Position numbers and translations under genes: made by a program
Shown: in pieces, positions 22,514-31,700 of the stretch
Position numbering within the stretch: the first letter of the stretch is position 1
Layout of the letters: each line of letters begins with the position of its first letter
The notes under the pieces: generated by a model
What the model saw: only the letters and a program-made list of their open reading frames with translations
What the model was told of the DNA's origin: nothing
Databases searched by the model: none
DNA from: DASPJQ01 sp035299065
Lineage (GTDB): Bacteria; Bacteroidota; Bacteroidia; Flavobacteriales_D; UBA2798
Assembly (NCBI GenBank): GCA_035299065.1
Contig: DATGXI010000152.1
Coordinates: 1 to 64,000, forward strand
Reading direction: 5' to 3'
Length of the DNA: 64,000 nt

Positions 22514-23362
22514 ATGAAGACAAAAACCACCATTATTCTTATTATCTGCATTAACCTGTTTATTTACTGCTCCTGCGGGGGTGGCGAAAAAGCTGATGAT
22601 AAGGGCACAACCGATTCAACCACAACCGAAGCCAACGTGAAGGGTAGCGAGGTAAAACGTTCAGACAAAGACCCGCGCAGCATTGGAGGCGATAAGTCAA
22701 CAGCCCAGTTAAACATTGAAGAGGCCATGAAAAACATGGAAACCGCTACTGATCCCATTATTGGATACTGGGTTGGTGCTTTTGGGAACAACCGCATAAA
22801 CCTTGTATTAAGTGAGATTAAAGGCAATACTATTAAAGGCCACAGTGTATGTGCCGGCAACTACCGTCCAATTACGGGCACCATTCAATTGGCAAAAGCA
22901 AATCCGCACAAGGTAACCATGACCGAGCCGGGCGATGATAAGTATGATGGTAAGTTTAATTTTGAAGTTGATTTGGATAAAATGAAAATTACGGGCAACT
23001 GGGCTCCTTACAAAGAAGTAAATGGCACAAAAGCCAAGGATTTTACATTGGAGAAAAAGAATTATACGTTTGACGCATCGGTAGGTGAATACCCACAGGC
23101 CAGCCAGCGTTTGCTGACCGAAGAGGATGTGGAGAATTACACGTCAGAAGAATTGGAAGTAATGCGCAATGAAATTTATGCACGCCACGGTTACAGTTTC
23201 AAGAACCGCAAAATGCGCGCGTATTTTGAGGCCAAAGACTGGTATATACCATTGGGTGTTGACATTCGTTCACAGCTGACTGATGATGAAGTGAAAAATA
23301 TTGCGTTAATTTACAGGTATGAGGAGTACTACAAAGTTAACTACGATGACTACGGGCGCTAG
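22514..23362 (+). CDS. Lipoprotein with C-terminal YARHG domain
   Basis: The 282-residue protein has a lipobox near residues 19-21 (FIYCSCGGG), a low-complexity Thr/Lys/Asp linker, a central beta-rich region (about 75-185, with GYWVGAFGNNRINL) that looks like a lipocalin-like sandwich, and at the end VMRNEIYARHGYSF with FEAKDWY, the YARHG domain signature. YARHG domains occur in extracellular proteins and are thought to bind cell-wall or surface ligands; the ligand is unknown. Its end overlaps by 17 bp the start of the NTF2-like gene, so they are translationally linked. Confidence 0.85.
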   Translation: MKTKTTIILIICINLFIYCSCGGGEKADDKGTTDSTTTEANVKGSEVKRSDKDPRSIGGDKSTAQLNIEEAMKNMETATDPIIGYWVGAFGNNRINLVLSEIKGNTIKGHSVCAGNYRPITGTIQLAKANPHKVTMTEPGDDKYDGKFNFEVDLDKMKITGNWAPYKEVNGTKAKDFTLEKKNYTFDASVGEYPQASQRLLTEEDVENYTSEELEVMRNEIYARHGYSFKNRKMRAYFEAKDWYIPLGVDIRSQLTDDEVKNIALIYRYEEYYKVNYDDYGR

Positions 23363-24308
23363 GCGCTTACTGTTACTACTAATTATAGCGAAGCCTGTGT
23401 ATGTGAATGCACAGGCTTCGGCATCTATAACCCCTGTGTATGATGATAAAAACGGCATTGCTGTAACCATTACCACTTTTTTTGATGGGTTTACCAAAGG
23501 CGATACCAATTTGATCAAAAGCATGTGCCATAAAAACATGAGCTTACAAACCGTTGTTGACCGTGAAGGACAAACCACAAGTATAAAGCAGGAAAACTGG
23601 AGTGCGTTTTTGAAGCAAATTGCAGCACCGCACAAAGGAAAATTTGAGGAACGCATAGTGAACTGGGACATTCGTGTGGACGGGAAATATGCCAATGCCT
23701 GGTGCAAATACAAAGTAATTATTGATGATACTATTTTTAACCATTGGGGAATTGACAATTTTCAATTGCTGAAAGATGCGGGCAAATGGTATATTTTAAG
23801 TATTACCGATACGCGTAGGAGTAAAAAAACGTACGTGGAGGAAGTGGATTTGGCGAAAATAACAAGTGAGTACGTTCAAAACAATTACCCGACTTATATA
23901 AAAACAAAAGAAGAGCTGAGCTTGCAAATAAATGAGTTGATGAATACGTGGCACAAAGCTGCTGCCGTGGCCGATGAAAAAGTATTTTTTGATTTTATGA
24001 TGCCGGGAGGAATTTACCTTGGAACAGACAAGACTGAAAACTGGACAAAAGAAGTGTTTGAAGAATGGAGCAAAAAATACTTTGAGAAAGACAAAGCCTG
24101 GGACTTTAAGCCGTATGACCGCCATATTTATTTTACTGAAGATAAAAGCTATGCCTGGTTTGATGAATTGCTTGACACGTGGATGGGCGTGAGCCGTGGA
24201 TCAGGTGTGCTGAAGTATGAGAATGGAACCTGGAAACTGATGCATTATAATTTGGCTGTTACCGTACCGAATGAGAAGATTAAGGAGTTTGTGAAGATTA
24301 ATAAGTGA
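23346..24308 (+). CDS. Secreted protein with two NTF2-like (SnoaL/DUF4440) domains
   Basis: From the ATG at 23346 the product is 320 residues with a signal peptide (MTTGARRLLLLLIIAKPVYV, ending NAQA). Two related halves follow. The first (about 30-150) carries VTITTFFDGFTKGDTNLIKS and DIRVDGKYANAWCKYKV; the second (about 190-315) carries ELMNTWHKAAAVADEKVFFD, IYFTEDKSYAWFDELL and SGVLKYENGTWKLMHYNLAV. Both match the cone-shaped NTF2-like fold. Members may be enzymes or binding proteins; none of the residues allows a choice. It overlaps the YARHG lipoprotein gene by 17 bp. Confidence 0.82.
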   Translation: MTTGARRLLLLLIIAKPVYVNAQASASITPVYDDKNGIAVTITTFFDGFTKGDTNLIKSMCHKNMSLQTVVDREGQTTSIKQENWSAFLKQIAAPHKGKFEERIVNWDIRVDGKYANAWCKYKVIIDDTIFNHWGIDNFQLLKDAGKWYILSITDTRRSKKTYVEEVDLAKITSEYVQNNYPTYIKTKEELSLQINELMNTWHKAAAVADEKVFFDFMMPGGIYLGTDKTENWTKEVFEEWSKKYFEKDKAWDFKPYDRHIYFTEDKSYAWFDELLDTWMGVSRGSGVLKYENGTWKLMHYNLAVTVPNEKIKEFVKINK

Positions 24309-24338
24309 TGGGCTGATGGGTTGATGTGCTGATGAGAA
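24307..24338. repeat. Degenerate 8-bp tandem repeat after a stop codon
   Basis: Four units GATGGGCT-GATGGGTT-GATGTGCT-GATGAGAA begin inside the TGA stop of the NTF2-like gene. It is a short microsatellite-like tract with no evident function. Confidence 0.75.
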
Positions 24339-24400
24339 GATTAGTTAATGATGCGGTTTTGGACTGGTGAGGAACGTATTAAATGTGCAGGAAACAATTA

Positions 24401-25438
24401 TTACCATTCCCTCCATTCGAGAGTTAAATCCAACCCCTCTTTAAATTGAATGCCCGCTGCTTTTACGCTGAATTCAATAAGATCGCACAAATCTTCTCTT
24501 TCAGAGGTTTCAATAAAACTGTCATACTTTTCGTTAATGGCATTTAATTGCATGACAATGCTTTTAACACTAAATAAAATTTTCTTTGGATTCTTTTCGT
24601 AAACCAATTTAATCAAATTGTCGATATAGTTAATTAAAACGGCTTCAATTTCTTTAATACCTTGAGGACTGGCACCGTTTACCATTACCCAGTTTTTTGT
24701 AGGTAATTCAGTTTTCAATTTTTTAAGTTTAGAAACATTTTCTTCTTTTATATTTTTTACCTGTAAATCAATTGTATTTAAAAGTATCTGCATTTCTTTT
24801 TCTTCCGTATTAAGAAGTATTACACGGGTCCAAATCAATTCACGTTTCTTATTTAAGGCAGTAAGAATTTTGAATTCATCAAACCCGAACCAAAGTGCAT
24901 GACCATAATCCATTGTAGAGTCCACAACTTTGGGCTCCTTGCCCAACTTTTTAATTATTTCACCTTTCGTATCACCAATATGCAAACCAAGGGGAAATCG
25001 AATAACAGGTCCCTTTTGGGTTTTCTCTACCCTTGAATCAATTGAAATTTCTGTCAGTATTAATTCATCTTCATTTTTATTTTGCACTTCCGATGGTATG
25101 CCAAATTCAAATTTGTACCTGTTGTACCCGACAAAGTCAAGAAAAATATCTTCATTTGAATTTTCGGAAGAAGCCCTGTAAACATTGCTGTCATTATCTT
25201 TGTACAATTCAGGAGTTAAACTTATTTTTAATTCCTTCATTAATTGTTGCAGCCGGGAAGATTTAATCGAATAACCCATACATTTAATTAATGTGTCAGC
25301 CGTTAAATCAGTAGTGTAATTATCTTTTATGGCTATAGCTTTAACTGTATCGTTTTCTTCATTCACCTGACTGGTTGAAGAATCTGAACAACTGGAAAGA
25401 AAAACTGCGAAAGAAAAAACTAAAATGATCTTTTTCAT
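24401..25438 (-). CDS. Lipoprotein of unknown function
   Basis: From the ATG at 25438 the product is 345 residues with a lipobox LSSC (Cys17) and a Ser/Asn/Glu-rich linker. The first part of the mature protein (about 40-200), with YSIKSSRLQQLMKELKIS and FPLGLHIGDTKGEIIKKLGK, resembles a small sensor-like or BamE/SmpA-like repeat (GDTKGEIIKKLGKEP), in which the G-x-T-K-x-E-I-x-x-x-L-G signature is recognisable. The C-terminal third is charged and helical. An upstream in-frame ATG at 25453 is less likely because it would put charged residues before the signal peptide. Confidence 0.72.
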   Translation of the reverse strand: MKKIILVFSFAVFLSSCSDSSTSQVNEENDTVKAIAIKDNYTTDLTADTLIKCMGYSIKSSRLQQLMKELKISLTPELYKDNDSNVYRASSENSNEDIFLDFVGYNRYKFEFGIPSEVQNKNEDELILTEISIDSRVEKTQKGPVIRFPLGLHIGDTKGEIIKKLGKEPKVVDSTMDYGHALWFGFDEFKILTALNKKRELIWTRVILLNTEEKEMQILLNTIDLQVKNIKEENVSKLKKLKTELPTKNWVMVNGASPQGIKEIEAVLINYIDNLIKLVYEKNPKKILFSVKSIVMQLNAINEKYDSFIETSEREDLCDLIEFSVKAAGIQFKEGLDLTLEWREW

Positions 25439-25471
25439 AAAAATTTCATCCATAAGTTAATGAACTTATAG

Positions 25472-27781
25472 TTACTTCGGCTGCTTCGCAATCAACCTCA
25501 ATTCACACCTGCGGTTCTTTCCATTCTCCTCGTAACTGCAGTTAGCTGCATCAAGACAGTTGTTGACCAACCGCGATTCGCCATAATAATTTCCTTTTAT
25601 ACGGTTTACGGAAATTCCCCTGGAAGCGAAGTAGTTTTTGGTGGTATTCATGCGCATTTTTGAAAGGGCCATGTTGTGTTCATGGGTAAAACCAGCATCG
25701 GCATGCCCGTCAATTTCCAGTACAAGGTTTTTATCGGCTTTCATGCGATCTACCAGTTTTTTAAGCGCAGCCTGGTCTTCAGGTCTCAAATCCCATTTGT
25801 CTTTTTCAAAATATACAGTCAAATTTTCGCCTACAGAAACCACGTTCACCACATTGTTATTTTTAGGCCTGCGGTCAAATTTAAATTTTCCGTCCTGGGC
25901 ATCCAACAACGCAAGTTCGGCATCGTACCTGTTCAGCATTTGCATTTTGTAGTCTTTTGTATTTAAGCCCGCATCGTCACCATCAAATTTAAAGATGTAA
26001 ACATCTTTAGGAGGCAACCCAACCAGTACAAAATTTCCTTTTGAATCGGTTGTTCCTTTTCCAATTATGTTTCCGGCTTCATCCAATACCAAAAAGTCAA
26101 GGCCTGCCACGTTGCCGCCTAATTTTTCAGGTTTGAATCGCCCTTCAAGGTTGGTGTAATTTGCAGGAAACAGTGAAAGGTCTTTGTTCTCAAGTAAACT
26201 AATGGAACTTTCCAGTTTACCATCCAGGCGCCTGTAAATAAATGGTCCTGCACCACTGCGTTTTAAATCGGCCACAACCTCATCTTTACTGTTGAATAAC
26301 AGCACGCGTAAATCATCGTACTGGCTATCGGTTGTAATAAACAGGTTTTGATCGGCAGGTAATTTTTTAAATGTGAAATTACCGTTCTTGTCGGTAACTG
26401 TTTTCATGTATACATTCCCTGCTTCGTCAACCAGTATTACGTTTAACCCTTCAACGGTTGCATCTTTTAAACGCTCGTGCTGGAATTGACCATTGATGGT
26501 TCCCATTTTTTTGCCGCTGATGTCAGCTTCGTCAAGCTCCATGAAAGCAAGTGTTCCCACATCGGTATCCAGTTTCTTATACACAAACGATCCTTTTGAA
26601 TTGCTCATGAGCACCGCGTATTCTACTCCATCTTTATTGTATACGTGAAGAATTAAATCCTCACCCATCTGCACTGTTTTAATGGTGAATTCCTGGTCGG
26701 CAGGTAAATTGGTAAATTTGAATCCGCCATTTGCATCGGTGGTAGTGGTAGCCACTACATTGCCCGCTTCATCCAGCAATTGCACTTCCAAACCGCTTGG
26801 AAATCCTTCGGCCAATTTTGCATAAGTAAATTTACCCAATATGTTTTTTGAAACAATGGTGGCCGATTCTTTTACTGTAAAAAAGAAAATATCATCGCCA
26901 CCCAGGCCTGGTCTGTTTGATGCAAAAAATCCGTTGCGTCCGGTTTTGGTGAGGAAAAAAGAAAAATCATCGCTTGGCGAGTTAATGGTATTTCCCAGTG
27001 ATTCGGCCTCTCCCGCTTCCATTTGCAGGTTGTACTTGTATAAATCAAGGCCACCCAGGCCACCTGGTTTTGCCGATGAGAAGTACAAGGTGTTGTTGTG
27101 TACAAACGGGAACATTTCGTCAACGGATGTATTCACTTTGCTACCAAGGTTCATGGGTGCACTGAATTTTTCACCACTAAAACCGGAAACAAAAATATCC
27201 TTACCTCCCAGCGTGCCCAACTGGTCGGATGCGAAATAAATTTTATCGCCAGCATCATTAAAACAGGCATGTCCATACGAAAAATCATTTCCACAGAATG
27301 AAAGCAATTGTGGTTTGCCCCATTTACCGTTTTCTTTTTTCACCAGGTACAATTGTGGTTTGTTGGTTTTGCGCTGTGTAACAACACGAGTAAGTACGGC
27401 TAAATTTCCGTTGGGATGGAAAGTAATGGGTCCTGAATGAAAATAATCGGGCATTTTGTCGTCAAACGGTTGTGCCCTGGAAAAAGCAACCGAATCGTCA
27501 CTTGGACTTTTAAACGATGACTTAAATAAATTGAGGTGTTTTTTCTTTTTCCATTGCGCTTCACCTACCTGCGTAAGGTACATTTCACGGTCACTCACAA
27601 AAACGAGGTCGTTTTCAAAAATAACAGGGCAGAACTCCGCGTTTTCGGAATTTATTTTTGCAACAGGTTTTACTTTATACTCAATGGAAACAGTGGTGTT
27701 GAAATTTTCAACCACCTGCGAACTGCCTCCGAAAAAAGCTGAAATAAAAAATCCTGTACTAACTAGCGCCCTATAATTCAT
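25472..27781 (-). CDS. OmpA-family protein with PD40 repeats and three beta-domain repeats
   Basis: The 769-residue protein has a signal peptide (about 1-22), a PD40 beta-propeller-like region (about 50-320, e.g. FPFVHNNTLYFSSAKPGG), three tandem repeats of about 110 residues with E-A-G-N-V/I followed by F-K/T-F-x-x-L-P (starting near 325, 435 and 545), and a C-terminal OmpA peptidoglycan-binding domain (about 655-769, LEIDGHADAGFTHEHN and MRMNTTKNYFASRGI). It probably tethers an outer-membrane complex to peptidoglycan. Its ATG overlaps by one base the stop of the PorP/SprF gene, and it is the third gene of the type B T9SS operon. Confidence 0.9.
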   Translation of the reverse strand: MNYRALVSTGFFISAFFGGSSQVVENFNTTVSIEYKVKPVAKINSENAEFCPVIFENDLVFVSDREMYLTQVGEAQWKKKKHLNLFKSSFKSPSDDSVAFSRAQPFDDKMPDYFHSGPITFHPNGNLAVLTRVVTQRKTNKPQLYLVKKENGKWGKPQLLSFCGNDFSYGHACFNDAGDKIYFASDQLGTLGGKDIFVSGFSGEKFSAPMNLGSKVNTSVDEMFPFVHNNTLYFSSAKPGGLGGLDLYKYNLQMEAGEAESLGNTINSPSDDFSFFLTKTGRNGFFASNRPGLGGDDIFFFTVKESATIVSKNILGKFTYAKLAEGFPSGLEVQLLDEAGNVVATTTTDANGGFKFTNLPADQEFTIKTVQMGEDLILHVYNKDGVEYAVLMSNSKGSFVYKKLDTDVGTLAFMELDEADISGKKMGTINGQFQHERLKDATVEGLNVILVDEAGNVYMKTVTDKNGNFTFKKLPADQNLFITTDSQYDDLRVLLFNSKDEVVADLKRSGAGPFIYRRLDGKLESSISLLENKDLSLFPANYTNLEGRFKPEKLGGNVAGLDFLVLDEAGNIIGKGTTDSKGNFVLVGLPPKDVYIFKFDGDDAGLNTKDYKMQMLNRYDAELALLDAQDGKFKFDRRPKNNNVVNVVSVGENLTVYFEKDKWDLRPEDQAALKKLVDRMKADKNLVLEIDGHADAGFTHEHNMALSKMRMNTTKNYFASRGISVNRIKGNYYGESRLVNNCLDAANCSYEENGKNRRCELRLIAKQPK

Positions 27782-28701
27782 TACAAATACCTTGGAGAAA
27801 CGTGTTTAACTTTTTTAATGTTCAAATCAAACCCGGCCACAATTTCGTGTGTGCCAAGCGTAAACTTTTTTAACCTGTTCATGACAAGGTCGTACGAATA
27901 ACCAATACGGGCCCAGTCAGTCACATAAAATTCAGATATAAATGTTACACCGTTTCCTGACCGAAAGGATGCTCCAAGCCAAAATACTTTATTGAATAAG
28001 AAACTTGCGTTTAAATCAATGTTAACTGGCGCCCCACTTACATACTTTACAAGAATGGAAGGCTTAAACACTACTTTGGGTGAAATTTCGGCTGCGTAAC
28101 CGGTAGCAACCATAAAATGCCTTTTCAAAAATAAATTTGTTCCTGTAGGATAATTTTCAAAATCAAATTTTGATTGCGTTAAATGTGTTGTTGACAAACC
28201 TGCATAAAATTTTCGTGTATAATAATACAGGCCGGCATCAAAACTGGGCACCATGGTTGAAATGGTGTTCATGGTGTTGAATTTGTCAGTAGGATTGTTA
28301 TAGTTCAATTTACTGTTATCAAGGCGTGAATTGAACATGCCACCCCTTAAACCAAATGACAGTTTGCCTTTTCCAAGTTGCAAATGATAGGCACAGGTTA
28401 ACAAGGCACCTGAATTGCGAGTAGGGCCAACCACATCGTTAATTACATTGATGCCTGCAGCCAGTTTTGTTTGACCAATTCCTGAATGCATGCTGAATGT
28501 TTGTGTTGCCGGAGCACCTTCAATACCTACCCATTGCTGGCGGAAAAGCAACACACCGCTCAACGCATCACGACTTCCGGCATAGGCTGGGTTTATCATG
28601 AATGGATTGAACATGTACTGGCTGTAAATAGCCACTTGTTGTGCTTTGATTCCGTTAAAGGAGATCAACAGCAAGCTTATGTATAAAAACTTCTTCATCA
28701 T
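27781..28701 (-). CDS. PorP/SprF family T9SS outer membrane protein
   Basis: The 306-residue protein has a signal peptide (ending KAQQ, about 21) followed by AIYSQYMFNPFMINPAYAGS, the hallmark of the Bacteroidota PorP/SprF family, then beta strands typical of an outer membrane barrel. SprF is needed for secretion and attachment of the adhesin SprB in Flavobacterium; family members encoded next to a large type B-domain protein are thought to serve that protein specifically. Here the upstream neighbour is exactly such a substrate, so a dedicated role is likely. Confidence 0.92.
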   Translation of the reverse strand: MMKKFLYISLLLISFNGIKAQQVAIYSQYMFNPFMINPAYAGSRDALSGVLLFRQQWVGIEGAPATQTFSMHSGIGQTKLAAGINVINDVVGPTRNSGALLTCAYHLQLGKGKLSFGLRGGMFNSRLDNSKLNYNNPTDKFNTMNTISTMVPSFDAGLYYYTRKFYAGLSTTHLTQSKFDFENYPTGTNLFLKRHFMVATGYAAEISPKVVFKPSILVKYVSGAPVNIDLNASFLFNKVFWLGASFRSGNGVTFISEFYVTDWARIGYSYDLVMNRLKKFTLGTHEIVAGFDLNIKKVKHVSPRYL

Positions 28702-28709
28702 TTCTCCTT

Positions 28710-31700
28710 TTAATAATTAACCTGCAACCAACCTGCTTTTTGTTGACCGTCATCAAAATACTGTATGGTGAAATAGTATGTTCCGGCAGCCACTGTTGAA
28801 CCGTTGTATTTACCATCCCAAACTTTGGTAATGTTGTCGTATCCGTTTATTTCTATCATTTTATCGCCCCATCGGTTAAATATCAAAACTTTGTTATCAG
28901 GATGTGATGTAATACCGTTAATGATCCACGAATCGTTTACACCATCACCATCAGGTGAAAATGCGTTTGTGACATCATCAAGTGAACACGGTTCCACATC
29001 AACACGCACTGAATCGTAAAGTGTACAGCCGGGCAGTGCAGGTACTGTTGCCACTATATAATACGTATGTGTTGTTGAAGGGCCTACCATCGCATTCAAC
29101 ACCATGTTGTCATTCATGGTTGAATCAGCAACCCATTGCAGGAATGTTAAAGCCGGATCAATTGTTGGGTTCAATTGAATGTCCTGCCCGGCACATGTCA
29201 GGTAAGGTTCATTCATGGTAATAAGACTTGCGTCATAGTTGGTAAACGTAAACGGAAGCGCTGCACTTGTGCATGTTGCGCCAACTGCATTCACCACATA
29301 AATAGTATGTGTACCACCAGGCAATACAGCCGAAGATATGGTAGCACCGGTTGTAATTAAGTTTGTTAATCCGGCATCGGCATACCATTGTGTTGTTGTT
29401 GGGTTGCTAATCACAATTGTGCCCGGAGAAGTTCCGCAATAATCAAATGGTGCTGTTGAACCAAGAATAGGTGCGGGTGGATCATTGCTTACAGTTACAT
29501 TCATTTGGGCATATCCAAAACAGGTTGTTACTGCATCGTAATACAAATAGCCAACCTGGTCAACCCCTACAACGGATGGATCATACGTGTAGGGTGAACC
29601 TCCCACAGGTGTTCCGTTCAACAAAAATCCACCACCCGTAGGATTTCCAAAAGCAACAATGGAATCTTCACTTACGCAATACGGGCCTGCTGTTAAACCT
29701 GTAATGGTAACAGGTGGCAATGCATTTAGCCAGATTTTATTCGTATCAGTGTTTGTACAACCCGTAGTAGCATTTGTATACGTGTAGGTAATGGTATGAT
29801 AGGTGTTTACACCGGCAAGCAAAGTAATCCATGTTCCGGTTGTTGAATTCAATCCAATTACTCCTGTCCAGCTTCCTCCCGCAGGAACTGCTGAAAAGTA
29901 AACGGTATCGGCATAACAGGCAAAATGATCATCGGCAATGGTTACAACGGGTAAAGGATTAATCACGATGGTAACCGTATCTGACGAAACGCATGGTGAA
30001 GTATAAGAATGATAAATTTGGTATGTACCCGGTATTGACATGCTCGGATAAATTTCACCCGTTGCGGTATTCATGGTTACACCCAAGCCGCCAACAACAT
30101 CAAAATAACCACCCGGACTAGCTGTAAAAGAAGGAAGCACTGAAGTTACGCTTGCGCAATAACTGGTTGCGCCATAATTGAACGAAGCGTCTATTCCTGA
30201 CGAGGCAACAAGCGTCATTGTATCAGTATTGTAGCAGCTACCGTCAAATACCTCAAGAGCATATTGGGTTGTAACGGTTGGAGAAACACTGAGTGTTGGT
30301 CCCGTACCAATAGGTGTTGCATTTCCAACTTCATACCAGGTATAGGACCCCACTGCGCTTCCTGTTGAACTTAAATTATACGTATTACCAACACACACAG
30401 TATCGTCAGCACCGGCAGAAGCAGTTGGTGCATTTATAACCACAATGGTTGTAGCCGTGTCACTGCATGTTCCGTTTGAAGCAATTAATTGAACCGTAAA
30501 TGCACTTGCCGTTGTGTATGTATAGGAAGGATTCATAACATTGCTTGCTCCTATTCCATCGCCAAAATCCCAGGCCCATGATGTTATTGATCCAATGGTA
30601 GTGGTGGAAATATCCGTAAATGTCAATGTTGATCCTATACATGCCGGTCCTACAGGAGAAATGCCTGCTGTAACATCTGTGCCGGCACTAACGGTTAAAA
30701 TAAGCGTATCATCACAGCCATTTGCATCAATCAGCAATATGGAGTACGTATCAGGTAACAGGCTACCTACTGATGCCGAAGTTCCATAAACAATTCCTGT
30801 TGCAGAACCAGAAAGAACACTTGAGCTATTGTAAACATCCATGGTGAAATTTGGTGTTTCACCTGCTGCAATAAGAATTTGTATTTCGCCATCCCCTGCC
30901 CCGGCACATGTTTCAGGCACTACAGTAGGTGTATATGCAAGTGGTACAGGACCACCAATGGTAACGGTATCGCTGTTTATACTGCAGCCACCATATTCAG
31001 TTACGGTGCAGTAATAATTTCCGGGAGCAAGTCCAGTTGCGGTTGATGCAGTTGCACCCGCAACAGGTACACCGGTTGTTGCATTTACCCATTGAAATAA
31101 AACCGGGGTAGCACCACCTACACTTACTATAGCGCTTCCATCGGTTGAATTGCTACAGGTGGCACCGGTAAGAACAGCGGCTGAAGCTGTAAACGTTCCC
31201 AATCCAATGGTTGCTGAAAACTCTGATGTTTCGTAATGTCCACCACCAAGGTCTTCAGAAAGTGTTGCTGAAAAAACTGTTCCTGCAGGAAACGTAATTG
31301 CCGTTGAATATCCAAACATGGTTGATGCACCAGGCGAACCAATTGTCATAAATCCTATGAGCGAATCACCTTCGCCAAATCCGCTTACGTCAGTAGTTGC
31401 AGGAGGAATAATGGCAAAAAATTCAAGCCTGTATACACCACCAGGGTTGTCCACATTAATAGTTCCGTTTAATTTTGTGTCTCCAAAAGGACAAAGGAAT
31501 GCATTGGTAAACACAGGATAATTTTGCCCGTTGTTACCAAAATTACCAGCGCCTGACCCCGACACATCGGTATCATTCAAATCATTTGGCAATGGTACGC
31601 TAAAGCTACCGTTATCCAGCGAAATACCAAGATCATTGTTGCTGAAAATAGAATTTCCGAGAATACCAATTGACGAATTATTTTTTGCAACATATACTCC

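Noticed and set aside
30460..30642. Short minus-strand ORF inside the giant gene in another frame
   Set aside because: Low-complexity shadow frame of the real gene.
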